Shown here: piece after piece, positions 11,683-22,314 of the stretch
Layout: the number at the start of each line of letters is the position of its first letter
Numbering within the stretch: the stretch's first letter is position 1
Origin: Typhlomys cinereus
Taxonomy: Eukaryota > Chordata > Mammalia > Rodentia > Platacanthomyidae
Assembly: GCA_023101885.1 (NCBI GenBank)
Contig: JALPQD010000404.1
Location: forward strand, 620,001-684,000
Length of the DNA stretch: 64,000 nt
Direction: 5' to 3'
Translations under genes and position numbers: made by a program
Notes under the pieces: model-generated
Seen by the model: the letters and a program-made list of their open reading frames with translations, nothing else
Databases searched by the model: none
What the model was told of the DNA's origin: nothing

Positions 11683-12724
11683 ACTCTTACGTTTACACTG
11701 TTCTTTACTAAGTGTTGGCTACAGCTTTAATATGTTCAACATTTAATGCCATTCCTTTTTAAGAAATGAAGACAAAATACAACCAATGATTCAGAAAGAG
11801 AGAGGATACTGGTTATGGTCCCATACTGTCTTAGCATTCACTTCAGTTTGAGTTAGTGTTCTGTAGATTTTTTCTTTTTCCTTACTATAGGACTCTGACT
11901 TCTCTTTCTTAGAGTATATATTTTACACTCTACTGTAAATTCTTTCTTTGTTTTTTTTTTGAAGCATATTTTGAAAATCTTCTCCCAGACTTAACAAATG
12001 TCACAAACTGGAAATGTCTCACACAAGAATCTGAAAATTGTACATTTAGATTATAAACATCAAGTGTAATAAAACACCTTAACCTCTGACTATCTCTGGG
12101 AGAAAAGGAAACCTGGCCTTGATTGTTGTCAATTAACAAATAAATGACCTAGTCACTCAATCACTACAGAAAAAAAGTTTGCAAACACAGAAATAACTAA
12201 ATTTGCTACACAACCAGATCCAAAATATGCGCCCCTGACATATCCCAGGGTTTTTCCATAGGCCACCCAAGCTTAAAATCATTTCCTCTTTTGTTTCAGA
12301 GGAATGTTAATCTTCATTTTGTATTACACTAAACTAGGGAGTGTATTCCTTGCCTCTTTAACTAGATCTAGTATAAATTTACTTTGAGAATTTATTTCAA
12401 TGAAGATATTGACTTAGTCTTCAGATGGTCAGTTCATCCATATTTTAAGTAGATATTTACTGATGGAAGATAAATAACCTTTCCTTGAATGGTATCCTGT
12501 GTCCTAAAATATATTTTTATATTACTGTATTATTCAATATGTTATTCAATATACTCCTTCAAATTACAGTGAGCAATTGTCCTGGCTTGCTCCAGACTAA
12601 AACTTTTTCTAGAATATGTTTCTCTCAAAATTGACCCCAGGAATATCTTGAGCAAACTAGAATACTTGATAACTGTACTCCAGAAAATTTCAAGGCAATC
12701 CTACATCTTACCAGTATCAAAATC

Positions 12725-12756
12725 GATGTAGAAATGAGTGGATGTAGAAATGAGTG
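12725..12756. repeat. 16-bp perfect tandem duplication
   Basis: GATGTAGAAATGAGTG occurs twice head-to-tail, at 12725-12740 and 12741-12756. Confidence 0.9.
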
Positions 12757-14243
12757 AAGATGATGGTAAGATGAATAAATGGAAGATATTTACTTAGAAT
12801 CTGCTATATGAAAGTAATCAGCCAATATCAATGAAACCTTTCTTTCTGTGAGCTACAAAGATTTACATCTGCCTAATTGGTCTGAAAGACTTCGTGGATG
12901 GCCCATTGAAGGTTTTTGAAACACGGAAATTGGAGGTGAGTTAACTGGAAGGAGTGCTAATTAAACTTTCTTTATATAGTCCAATTTTCAAGTTGGTGGA
13001 AAAATATGCAAAAATATGCCATGATTGAGGATTCTGATGATTCTGGAACCTGGTACCACAGTTGTTATTCAGGTTCTTAAAACAATTTCTCAAAAAGATT
13101 TGGGGGTCTCAATTCTTTTGCGATCAAAGTTTTGGTTATTGATTTTTTATATTCTATTGAAGACTCTTTTCTTCTTCATTTAGACAAGGAAAAAAGATTT
13201 ATATAAATATGAAAGACTTTTCTTTCCTTAAATATCACAAGGATCCTCCAAAATTGGGCTGTAGAAAAAAGGCAAGGAAATTTCAGGTGATAGTACAAGC
13301 AAGATAGATTTAAAAAGTTGTTGTAAACATAAACCTATATTGCAGTATAGGTTTAGAAAATCCAACCCTTTTGTTAATGTAAACACATGGAGAAATTGTT
13401 TGCTTATTAGGTCCTTGATGCATAAAGAATACGTTATAAATATTTTCTTAATCCACATGTTCAAGTATAGTGCATTTAATATGTGTTTAATGTAATTCTA
13501 CTGAAATAGCATCCTTGGGAGAAATAACACAATAAACTATGTCACTTTTATCCAGTATAATACTATAAATAAAGTAATAAATATGAATCTGCATAGTAAT
13601 CTCTATTCACTTTACTGCAGCAACCTGAACACATAAGAAGAGGTTTTGCTGCATACTTCTACTAAAATATATTAATGAAGATTTAATTTCAGAATAATGT
13701 CTTCAGTTAATTTACACTGTATTCATTATACTAAATTCATAATATACTTTGTTTCATTTGCTTATCCAAAAGGTGTATCAAATAGATCCTATTTGCATGA
13801 CAAGTTTAAAAAAGTATAAAATATGGGGGTGTTAAGTTTACTTAGTGAATTAAAGTCTCAGAACCCATATAAATTGTTGTAATTCCAGATTCAGAAGTCA
13901 GAGCTTGCATATCCACAGATAGCTGGCAAGCAAAAGTAAGCTTAATTGAGAGATCTAATTTAAAGGGATAAAATAGAAGTGCAATTGAGAATGATTCTCA
14001 TCAACCATGGGCCTCCAAACTCATCCACACCCACATGTACATGTACTTGTACACACATGCACCTACACACATATTGGACACATTTAAAACAGAAACAAAA
14101 TGCCATACGCAGTATACACATACACGACAAAGCAAAAAAAGAAATATATGAAACATTGTTCTACAAATTAAAGTTCTGGGAATTATAAATTTTGGTGAAA
14201 CATTTGTCAGAACTTTGACATTTTAAGTAAAATTTTAAATTAG

Positions 14244-14680
14244 TTGTGGTAGATAGCTACTTGTGTCAGTTTGCTAATTGAATGTTTGAGCCCTGGATGA
14301 AATTCTGAAGACTGGGACCCTGGGCAATTCTGCAAGAGATTATCTGATTGATGGGGAAGGTCCATCCCATTGTATATGGGACTAGGCCATGAGCATATGA
14401 ATAAGATGTAAGGAATTGGTTAAAGACTTTGGCATTCTTCAGCATAGTTGGGAAGACATGGTGTCTGGCAAGGTAGATTTGTCCCTCTTTCAGCAGTCCT
14501 GTGGATACATTGTGGCCAGTTCCTTTGGTCCCTGGTATTGATGTGTATTCTCCTGCTAAGCTGGAATAAGAACTGTAGCCAGACAATTGGGAACCAAAAA
14601 TAAAATCCCTTTATACCCCTAAAGTCATTTTGTTGTTAATTTATTGGCAACATGCAGAGTAACAGCAATACCAGTCAAGG
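14244..14680 (+). mobile_element. ERVL/MaLR-like LTR
   Basis: TGTGGTAGATAGC start, GATTATCTGATTGATGGGGA, AAGGTCCATCCCATTGTATA and a poly-A-signal region (CAAAAATAAAATCCCTTTAT, about 14596-14615) follow the order of rodent ERVL-class LTRs. A related copy lies at 55545-55875. No internal viral genes adjoin. Confidence 0.45.
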
Positions 14681-14823
14681 AAATATGCCACTATTATTCA
14701 TACAATATTATATAAACTGTCATAAAATTCAGCAATTTATTTAACTGACATGACCAGTAAGTAGCAAAACAAACAGACTTTCAAATGACACATGAAATAT
14801 AATAATTAAAAGAAATCTGTTAA

Positions 14824-14885
14824 GTCAGGCATGGTGACCAACACCTGTCATGTCAAAATCCTGGAAGCCAAGGCAGTAAAACCAT
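14824..14885 (+). repeat. B1-like SINE head fragment
   Basis: GTCAGGCATGGTGACCAACA, CACCTGTCATG and GGAAGCCAAGGCAG mirror the B1 5' end (GGGCATGGTGGC...CACCTGTAATCC...GGAGGCAGAGGCAG). Confidence 0.5.
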
Positions 14886-15249
14886 GACATGGGAGCTTAC
14901 TTGTTTACATAATGCAATACTGCCTTTAGAAAGGATTAAAATTTGTTTAAAAAGTACTCTTTTCATTGTAAACTACTAGAGAACTGGATGTAACACATTT
15001 TCAAATTCCTTTTTGAAATTGGTTAACAGAACATACATATTATGGTTTATAGTGTAATGGAACCTGAGGAGACCTTATGCTCACTCCAGTTTATTTTCTA
15101 GAGTCAGGATTTAAGCTACAGTACATGGAAGGCAAAGTCAAATATAGCAAAACAATCATATTGACTTGCTAAGAAATATTTATTAATGCTCATAAAGGAT
15201 GAAGTAGCTACAGAACAGGAGGGGGAGAATATTGATCAAGAAGGAAATA

Positions 15250-15400
15250 TAGGCTGGTAGTGAGTGTACATATCTTTTATTATCACACTTGGGAAACTAT
15301 GGGAGAGGATTGAGAGCATAAGGTCATTCACAGCTGCATATTGAGCTTAAGGTCAACCAGAGCTACATACATCAAAAACAAACAACAACCACCAAAAACA
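15250..15400 (+). repeat. B1/PB1-like SINE
   Basis: GGCTGGTAGTGAGTGTACAT, CACACTTGGGAAACTATGGG, AGGATTGAGAGCATAAGGTC and AAGGTCAACCAGAGCTACAT follow the rodent B1/PB1 order, ending in an A-rich CAAAAACAAACAAC tail. Confidence 0.55.
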
Positions 15401-15758
15401 GAATATAAAAACACAAAAATAAAGACAATAAAGATAAGTCTACATGATACTGAAAAAAGCATCACTAGGAACAGTAAGAAAAATATGCTAACTCATGCAA
15501 GGATGAATTAGTTTATGCTTTTTTTGTTTCCAGTGAAGCAAGAGACTACAAGGACCTCAGGAAGAAACCTCAGAAAGCACTGACCATCTTAGTGAGATTT
15601 TATTACTTTTATGATAGAGATGATGATATTAGAACTTCATTCCCAAAGTTTAAAACCAAGCCATGAGAATTATAAACTAATCACAACTATAGTAAGAGAG
15701 TGCCAAAGGAAAGTCAAATGCTTTGTAAAAAAAATAAAGTGATCAATAAAAACAAAGT
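15401..15758. other. A-rich intergenic DNA, nothing assigned
   Basis: No supported gene or named repeat. Confidence 0.45.
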
Positions 15759-16964
15759 AAAAATGTACAATTTTAGCAATGGAGTACTACTCAGCCATCA
15801 AAAATGATGAATTACTGGAATTTGCTGGGAAATGGATGTCATTAGAAACAATTATATTAAGTGAAGTATCCCAAACCCAGAAAATTAAGCGCCGTATATA
15901 CTCCCTAATAGGTGGCTCCTAGTACCAAACTCATCCAGCCCACATTGAGACACTCAAAAGTAAACCTATGTAACACAGTAATTGCAAGAATTATGAACAA
16001 GAGAGATGGGGTTGGAGGGCCACACCAGAAACAAGGAGAGAGGGGACCATGTTACAGCAGAGAAAATAGGCCTCCATCAAGGTCTGCAAGTAAGAGAAAC
16101 CTGGTTAAGTTCACAGACGTTCTTTCCTGATCTCACCAGAAGGGGAGGGCATATAGTCTAGCAGATAAAAAGTAATCATTTTGCAAATGGATGATGGACC
16201 CCTCCCTCACTGAGGTTTCCTATTTTTATTACATCTACCCTTGAATGTGCTATTATAACAAGACTCCAGTTTAACAGCTTTTTGTCTCTGTGGCCAGGGG
16301 GTGACATACAGTGCCCAGCAGGATGGAGTGAAGGGCATTGCAGGAGCAGCAAAACTGCAAAAGAAAATCAACAAACCACAATCCAGAACTTCAGAGACTC
16401 TATATCAATCACATAGAACTAGGCCAGCCTAATCTCTCCCCATCCTGGAGCTCAGGGACATTTGCGGAAGAGGGGACGGTAAGATTGTAAGAGCAAAAGG
16501 ATGGGAGGAACAACGATTTGCAAGATTCTCAACAATAGTTGGGGCCAAAGCAATCATAATGGGACTTTGCATGCCCTGCGCAATGTTATATTAAGTTATA
16601 TTAAGTGCACTGTTGCCCTCATAAAGTCTAGCATCTGTTAAGGGCACCGAGATCCCTGGAGGCAAGGGATTGACAGCCATAGTAGTGCTCCTATGCTTAA
16701 GGGGAACAAGAGAAAGGGCTTATGGAAATGCCACTGGGTCCTTATATGTCATCGGAGAGGAGGACCCAGTGGAGAGTCAGGCATACACAATAAAGGATTC
16801 TCTGGGAATTGGGGGGGAGGCACTGGGGGATGGGAAGGGAGAGGAGGGGGGAGGAGGGAGTTCGGGGGGAGGAGGGGGGAGGGAGGGAACTGGTAAAAAA
16901 ATTTTTAAATGTATAATTACTTTTTTAATAAAAAAAAAGAAAAAGAAAAAATGTACAATTTTAG
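15759..16964 (+). mobile_element. 5'-truncated L1 with exact 18-bp TSD
   Basis: AAAAATGTACAATTTTAG occurs at 15759-15776 and 16947-16964, flanking an L1 3' end (15777-16946). It opens inside the last codons of ORF2 (YYSAIKNDELLEF-like, then a ...LIGG-type end with stop at 15920-15922). The 3' UTR carries a very G-rich tract (16811-16890) and an AATAAA/A-rich end. Near the 3' end this copy replaces the usual TTAAGTTTGTATGAG block with an AAATGTATAATTAC segment. Open frames of 60-100 codons in the 3' UTR are purine-tract artefacts. Confidence 0.92.
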
Positions 16965-17819
16965 GCATTCAATAAAAATTACCAGGAATACAAAGAAGAA
17001 AATAATATATGTATTTTATATGTGCATGTTTGTATACATATATTGATGCTAGATTTATATATTTTTATTTTATATGATCCATTTGCCAACTAATAAATAT
17101 GAAAATGATTAATTATTGGTTACCAGAACAAGGCATTTAAAAGCTATTACAAATGCTTTCCACATACATTAGATTGTAGAAGAAACAATAAACATGGTGG
17201 AGAGAAATAAATACAAAAGGTTTTCTAGAGATTAAAATATTCAATCTATATTCTAAGATCTCTTTTGCTCTCTTTCAGATAAAAATAGAATCCCCCAAAT
17301 AAAAAGTGATGATAACCTTTAAAATCCTACATTAAACAAAAATATAAATAGACTAAAGCTATGTAAATTTTAATTAAAGAGAAAAGGTAACTGTTGTTAT
17401 TAGACCAATTGATCTTTAGAAAAATAAATATCATGCCCCTAGAGATGAAACACATATGTCTGATGAGCCACATAAGTATCGGTAGGTTCCAGAAATGAGA
17501 AAGCCTTTGGCTATAAATAATATTCTGGTCTGTGAATGCTTGAATGATTAGTAAAGTAACATGTCTTTGTGCTTACTAACCCCTTGATTCCAATATTCAT
17601 GTGCTTAACAAAGTGTACAGCTACTCATGGGCTAGGTTTCATACATTCACACTGTGGATAGACTCAGATATGGGGAAGCTCAACCATGGATGTTCATATG
17701 TGGGTGGGCATAGCCTCAAAACACACTGACAAAACTGCCATTATTTAACTTGATCAGGGTTGAGATCTTAAATATGTGGAGTTGAAAGCACATTCACAAA
17801 ACTATTTTCTGTAATTGTT
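16965..17819. other. AT-rich intergenic DNA, nothing assigned
   Basis: No supported gene or clear repeat. Confidence 0.45.
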
Positions 17820-17985
17820 CATGTATTAGTTCATGTTATAGTCCTGGTTTGAGGAGAGAGCATGAGGGTGAGAGGGGAACATCTCAGTGGGTGGTCTAGG
17901 AGGAATAGATAGATATGGATAAAATGCATTATGAACGTATGAAATTTTAAAATGAAAAATAATTCCTCCAAAATAAAAATTCATA
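17820..17985 (+). mobile_element. Possible Lx-like L1 3' end
   Basis: GAGGGTGAGAGGGGAACATC, GGAGGAATAGATAGATATGG, then AAAATGCATTATGAACGTATGAAA resembles the end of older rodent L1 3' UTRs (purine tract, then AAAATACATTATATACATGTATGAAA). Diverged; 5' limit unknown. Confidence 0.4.
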
Positions 17986-18569
17986 TAAAAGAATATTTCC
18001 TAACAAAAATATAAAATTATGAGAGAGATATAACTCTAAATGTGGATTCTTACAAGCTCGGTATTTTAAAAATAAAAAACAAAATAAAATATTATAGAAC
18101 TAAAAAGATATGAAACAAATCCTCCATAACAATTTTACAGTAACAGATGGGAATTTTAATAACCCATTCTTAGTAAATTATAGAACATAAAGAAAATAAA
18201 AAAAGATGTGAAGAAGGAGCAGCACTATAAACCAACCAAATCTAAATGACATCCATAAAACATGCCAACGCAATTGCTATACATTATTTTCAGGTGTACT
18301 CGGCACATCTGCAAATAGGGCAAATATGACATAAAACCTTTCCCTACAAATTTAATTGTGCCACAACTAGTCAATATTTTTAGTGGAAAATAACAAGTTC
18401 ATACCTTTCATTTCTGTAATTCAGAAATAAATTGAAAATGATCACATATACTAACATTTAATAGAATTAAACTCTAAAAAGCTATAAAAGTTTCTAAAAT
18501 ATTAAACTATAAATTATTGAACAAGAAAATGGAGGAAAATATTAAAGCTGGTATAGACAACAATTTCTA
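17986..18569. other. AT-rich DNA left of the inverted L1 half
   Basis: No gene supported. The right edge (18569/18570) is one boundary of the proposed inversion. Confidence 0.4.
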
Positions 18570-18862
18570 TTGAGAATCTTTGCATTTGTTTTCATCAAAG
18601 AGATTGGCCTATAGTTTTCTTTTTTAAGTGTATCTTTATTACATTTTGGGATTAAGATGATAGCTTCATTGAAAGAATCTGGTAGTGTTCCTTCCTTTGC
18701 TATTTGATGGAACAGTTTAAGGAGTATTGGTGTTATTAACTCCTTAAATGTCTGGTAGAACTCTGTGCTGAATCCATCTGGTCCAGGACATTTTTTGGTG
18801 GTAAGATTCGAGATTACTTCCTCTATTTCCTTATATGTTATAGGACTATTTAAACAATTCAC

Positions 18863-19960
18863 GCACACGCAGACTTCGGTTAATTCACAAACAACTCTGT
18901 TTCAACAACATGATTAGCATCATCTTTATCCTCATCATAGCAAAGACCATGACTTGTTTTGTTGTAGACAGGACAACATCGCTATCCTACTATAATGTGT
19001 GATTTTAGACAAAACAGCCTAAGATCAAATTCACTTTGTAACCCTGAAATATTCCTAATATCCATACAGCCTTTTCCATGGAAAAGAGAGGAAAAATTAG
19101 ACATGGACTTATGAACCATTGTTAGGGAAAAAGAGCAAATCTTTATGGTGATTCCTTTTATAACTATACAGCTAATAATTGCATTGCCCCATACAGTTTC
19201 CTCTCTGTATAGGCATTTTAAATACATTACCTGCTGTAAGATAACTTTAGATGTATTTCAAATGCTCAAGTTTTCCAGGCATTGTTTCAGTCATTTTTCT
19301 TCAGTGGTGTAGCTACTGGGAGGTTGTCTGTGCTCCAATGGATGGTCCTCCATCCACATGCACACAGGCCACTGATGGAACCCAGTGATTCTAAGGACAT
19401 GGAGGTGGATGGGGGCGACCGGTGAGGGAGTGGGAGGGTGACATCTCCTATGCAAATATGAAATGAGTATCTGCCCCCACCCTCAAAAGAAAAAGAGAAG
19501 TGAAAGGAGAAACCCGACCGGGTGCCTGTATTGCTCTGCCTCCGCTTCCTGACCCAAAGTGGCCGCCACTGCCAGGGGGACAGGAGCTGATCCTGTGCCG
19601 ACCATCTGTGATAGTTAATCCTGGGTGCCGACTTGACCCCTGGCATTAACTAAGATCAGCTGAGACCACCTAAAAGGATTATCTGAATCAATACTTTAAC
19701 AATAAAAAGACCAGCCCCAGATCCCGTTGGAACCTCCCTAGATCCCACTGGAGCCTCCTAGTAGCGGACCAGATAAAAGGAACCATAAAAGGAGACTTGG
19801 AAGGAGAAGAGAGACTCTCCAGGAATCCTCCAGTGGATGGGAGCCACTCAGCCTGCCAGCTTCAGCCACCCGCCATGTCTGCCTTGGAAGTCTGTTTCTC
19901 CCCTCTGGAACCGTAGGTGGAATAAATCTCCTTTTCTCCTTAAAAAAAAAAAATAAAAAA
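18863..19960 (+). mobile_element. Chimeric polyadenylated retro-insertion with 12-bp TSD
   Basis: TAAACAATTCAC flanks it at 18851-18862 and 19961-19972, and L1-B ORF2 reads on across the pair. The insert ends with AATAAA (19921-19926) and an A-rich tail (19942-19960), so it was retrotransposed in plus orientation. Contents in order: unassigned sequence (18863-19285), an older rodent-type L1 3' UTR-like stretch (about 19290-19505; TGTAGCTACTGGGAGGTTG, CTCCAATGGATGGTCCTCC), a short GC-rich stretch, and an ERVL-like LTR start to poly-A site (19607-19941). It looks like a copied RNA that ended at the LTR polyadenylation signal. An alternative is an L1 3' transduction. Confidence 0.78.
19607..19941 (+). 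mobile_element. ERVL/MLT2-like LTR, 5' part to poly-A site
   Basis: Begins TGTGATAGTTAATCCTGGGT, contains CTGAGACCACCTAAAAGGAT, a TATA-like ATAAAAGGAACCATAAAAGG (about 19773-19792) and an AATAAA signal, then stops at an A-tail. The LTR R/U5 end (...ACTAATACA) is absent, as expected if an RNA was cleaved and polyadenylated inside the LTR. It is related to the antisense LTR at 7584-8088. Confidence 0.55.
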
Positions 19961-20062
19961 TAAACAATTCACAACTTCCTGATTCAATTTTGGTAAGTTT
20001 TGCTTACTTAAGAATTCATCCATTTCTTTTATGTTGTCAAATTTCACAGAGTATAAGATTTT

Positions 20063-21060
20063 TTTTGTTTAAGTGTTAGAAATTTTATTGAAGTTAACAT
20101 TCCATAAGGTGAACACTCAGACAAAATTGAAGAAATTCCAGGATACAAACTGACATTTGTGTTAATATACCATCTTCTTCAAAAGTAAAAAATGTATGAT
20201 ACAGGTCTTTAGAAACTCAAATCCACTGTCCATTTGTGTCAGGTAAGAATCATTTATTTCATGGGATCCATTAAAAGAACCCTGTCTTAGTTGTGAAATA
20301 TCACAGCACTCGCGTATTAATCCATTTTCCTCGTTTCCCCATAGTAGGCTGCCATCTTGATTTCTTGATGGGATCCATCTGACACTCTTCAAGCTGACTG
20401 GTGTGTTTGGTTCCACTAAAATCTTCCATTTGGCAAGTCCCTCTATTTCATCTGGAAATTCGCACTTTTGTATATAAAATATTTTCCCAAAGGATCTCCT
20501 TTATTCTCACAGATAAAAAGTCTCTTGTTTGTCTTCAAAATGGCACACCTGGATAAAAGCTGTATTTATTCAGAACTATCAGCAACTGCATTAATTTTAA
20601 TCTTGTAAATTACCGGGTCCCAGCGCTGCTGCCCGCCAGCGCCCCCCGGGCCCACCTGCGCCGATCCCGGCCCCCGCGGGTCCCGCGCTGCCTCGCCAGG
20701 CCGCCGCCGCCCTCCGCGGCCACAGCTCGAGGCGTCGCGGGCCAGGCCGGCCCGAGCTCTGGGCCGCGGGCTCCCAGCGGTCACCCGTGGTCACCCGCCG
20801 CGCCTCGCTTCCCCGCCGCCGCCGCCCCGCCGCCGCCGCTGCACGCCCTTCCGGGCTAGCCGGGCGCAGCTCTCTCCGCCCTGCGGCTCGGCACCCGGCC
20901 GCCGCGGAGCACCTGACAGCTCCAGGTGCTGCTGCCTCTCCTGCCATCTTGTGCCGTGTGTGGTGTCTCTGCCGTCTCCTCGCTCGGCTTCCCCACCCTC
21001 CCCCCCGCCCGCCCGCCCCACACGCCACACAACATGGCCTCTTCGCTGCGGTGCCGGCTG
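20063..21060 (-). pseudogene. Processed retrocopy of an unidentified host transcript, CpG-rich 5' end
   Basis: GAGTATAAGATTTT at 20049-20062 and 21061-21074 is an exact 14-bp TSD splitting L1-B ORF2. On the minus strand the insert starts with about 430 bp of very GC- and CpG-rich sequence (21040-20610), then turns AT-richer, and ends with AATAAA (reverse complement at 20084-20089) and a short A-tail merged with the TSD. No introns are evident. After the GC-rich part, protein-like segments lie in successive frames: VIYKIKINAVADSSE (about 20630-20575), then a segment with QETFICENKGDPLGKYF, then WKILVEPNTPVSLKSVRW through FEFLKTC, stopping near 20162. The frame changes suggest a decayed coding region. 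A separate MAGEAAAPGAV-type frame starts at 20947 and stops at the end of the GC-rich part. I do not recognise the parent gene. Confidence 0.75.
20610..21045. promoter_or_regulatory. CpG-island-like segment inside the retrocopy
   Basis: About 430 bp with a density of CG dinucleotides and G/C runs far above the rest of the window, including (GCC)n-type runs. It corresponds to the copied 5' exon of the retrocopy's parent. Whether it has any promoter activity here is unknown; the sequence shows only the composition. Confidence 0.55.
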
Positions 21061-22314
21061 GAGTATAAGATTTTGAAATATGACGTTATAATACTCTGAA
21101 TTTCTCAGGTATCAGTAGTGATAACTCAATTTTTATTTCTAATTTTGTTAATTTGTGTTTTCTCTCCTTGCTTTTCGTTAATTTAGCTAGAAGTACATTA
21201 ATCTTATTCATTTTTTCAAAGAACCAGCTTTTTGACTGGTTGATTCTCTGTATCATTTTCCTAATCTCAATTTTGGATATTTCTCCCCTTATTTTGCTAA
21301 TCTCCTCTCTTCTACTGCTCTTGGGATCAGATTGCTCTAGTGTCTCTAAAGCTTTAAGCTGCATTGTTGTTATTTATTTGTGATGTTTCCATTTTTTTAT
21401 GTAGGCATTAAAGAGCTATGAACTTACCTCTTAGGACAGCTTTCATTGTGTCCCAAAGATTCTGATAAGTTGTATTTTCACTATCATTCACTTTCAGGAA
21501 ATCTTGAATTTTCTTTTTAATTTCTTCCTGAATCAAATTCTCCTTCAGGATCATAGTGTTAAGTTTCCAAAAGTTAGTGTATTTTAGTTGTCTCGTGGAT
21601 ATCAATTTAGACCATGGTGGTCTGATAGGGTACAGGCTAGAATTTCAGTTTTCCTGTATATGTCGAGATTCGTTTTGTGGCCCAATATGTGATCTAATTT
21701 GGAGAAAGTTTCGTGTGCTGCTGAGAAAAATGTGTATTCTTTGGTGCATGGATGCAAAGTTTGATAGAGATCTGTAAGGTCCATTTCTTTAAGGGTTTGA
21801 TTAAGTTCCAAAGTATCTCTGTTAAGCTTTTGACCTGTTGATCTATCCCATGTTGAGAGGGCGGTGTTGAAATCCCCAAATGTGTAAGTTGATTTCTCAC
21901 ATTAGATGCTGGAGAGTTTGCTTAATGAATGTGGAGGGGCCCGTATTGGGTGCAGATATTTTCAGTATTGTGAAGTCTTCCTGGTGAATTGTATCTGTGC
22001 CTAAAATGTACTATCCATTTGTGTCTCTTATGTTCTTTTTTTTTTTTTTGTTTGAAGTCCACTTTGTCTGACACCATAATGGCTACCCCTGCCTGTTTCC
22101 TGGTTCCATTAGCTTGCAGAATTTTGGGCCAACCTTTTATTTTTATGATGTGCCTAACTTTTGTGGTGAGATGAGTTTCCTGAAGGCAGCAGATTGATGG
22201 GTTGTGGTTTTTTATCCAAGTTTGTAATCTTTGTTTCTTGATTGGTGAGTTAATTCCACTGACATTTAATGTTATAATGGAGAAATTATTTTTAATTCTG
22301 GACATTTATTATGT

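Larger units (their letters stand above)
11301..14243. other. AT-rich intergenic DNA with two tiny events
   Basis: Nearly 3 kb without an assignable gene. It holds the 37-bp retro-insertion at 11616-11682 and the 16-bp tandem duplication at 12725-12756, listed separately. Frames of 60-80 codons are AT-driven. Confidence 0.5.
18570..22314 (-). pseudogene. L1-B ORF2 remnant (endonuclease plus partial RT), interrupted
   Basis: ORF2 encodes the L1 endonuclease and reverse transcriptase that nick target DNA and copy RNA at the nick. The remnant starts with MSRIKNNFSIITLNV (22305 leftward), has the endonuclease QETHL motif and the SDHHG motif (about 21606-21620), then a KSWFFEKMNKIN block (about 21230). 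The first retro-insertion falls at 21060/20063 and the second at 19960/18863. The final piece holds [15 protein letters not shown] and ENYRPISLM (18595-18862). It ends before the catalytic FADD motif. A T-run near 22031-22044 (A-run on the coding strand) and several frameshifts disable it. Confidence 0.88.

Noticed and set aside
16670..16975. 101-codon glycine-rich frame
   Set aside because: It is the purine tract of an L1 3' UTR read in one frame.
20610..21045. CpG island as the promoter of a resident gene
   Set aside because: It lies inside a TSD-flanked retro-insertion, so it was copied from elsewhere; no adjoining gene is visible.
20597..21068. Alanine/arginine/glycine-rich frames of 79-143 codons on both strands
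   Set aside because: They lie in the CpG-rich 5' part of the retrocopy, where stop codons are rare by composition. No domain is recognisable and frames overlap on opposite strands.
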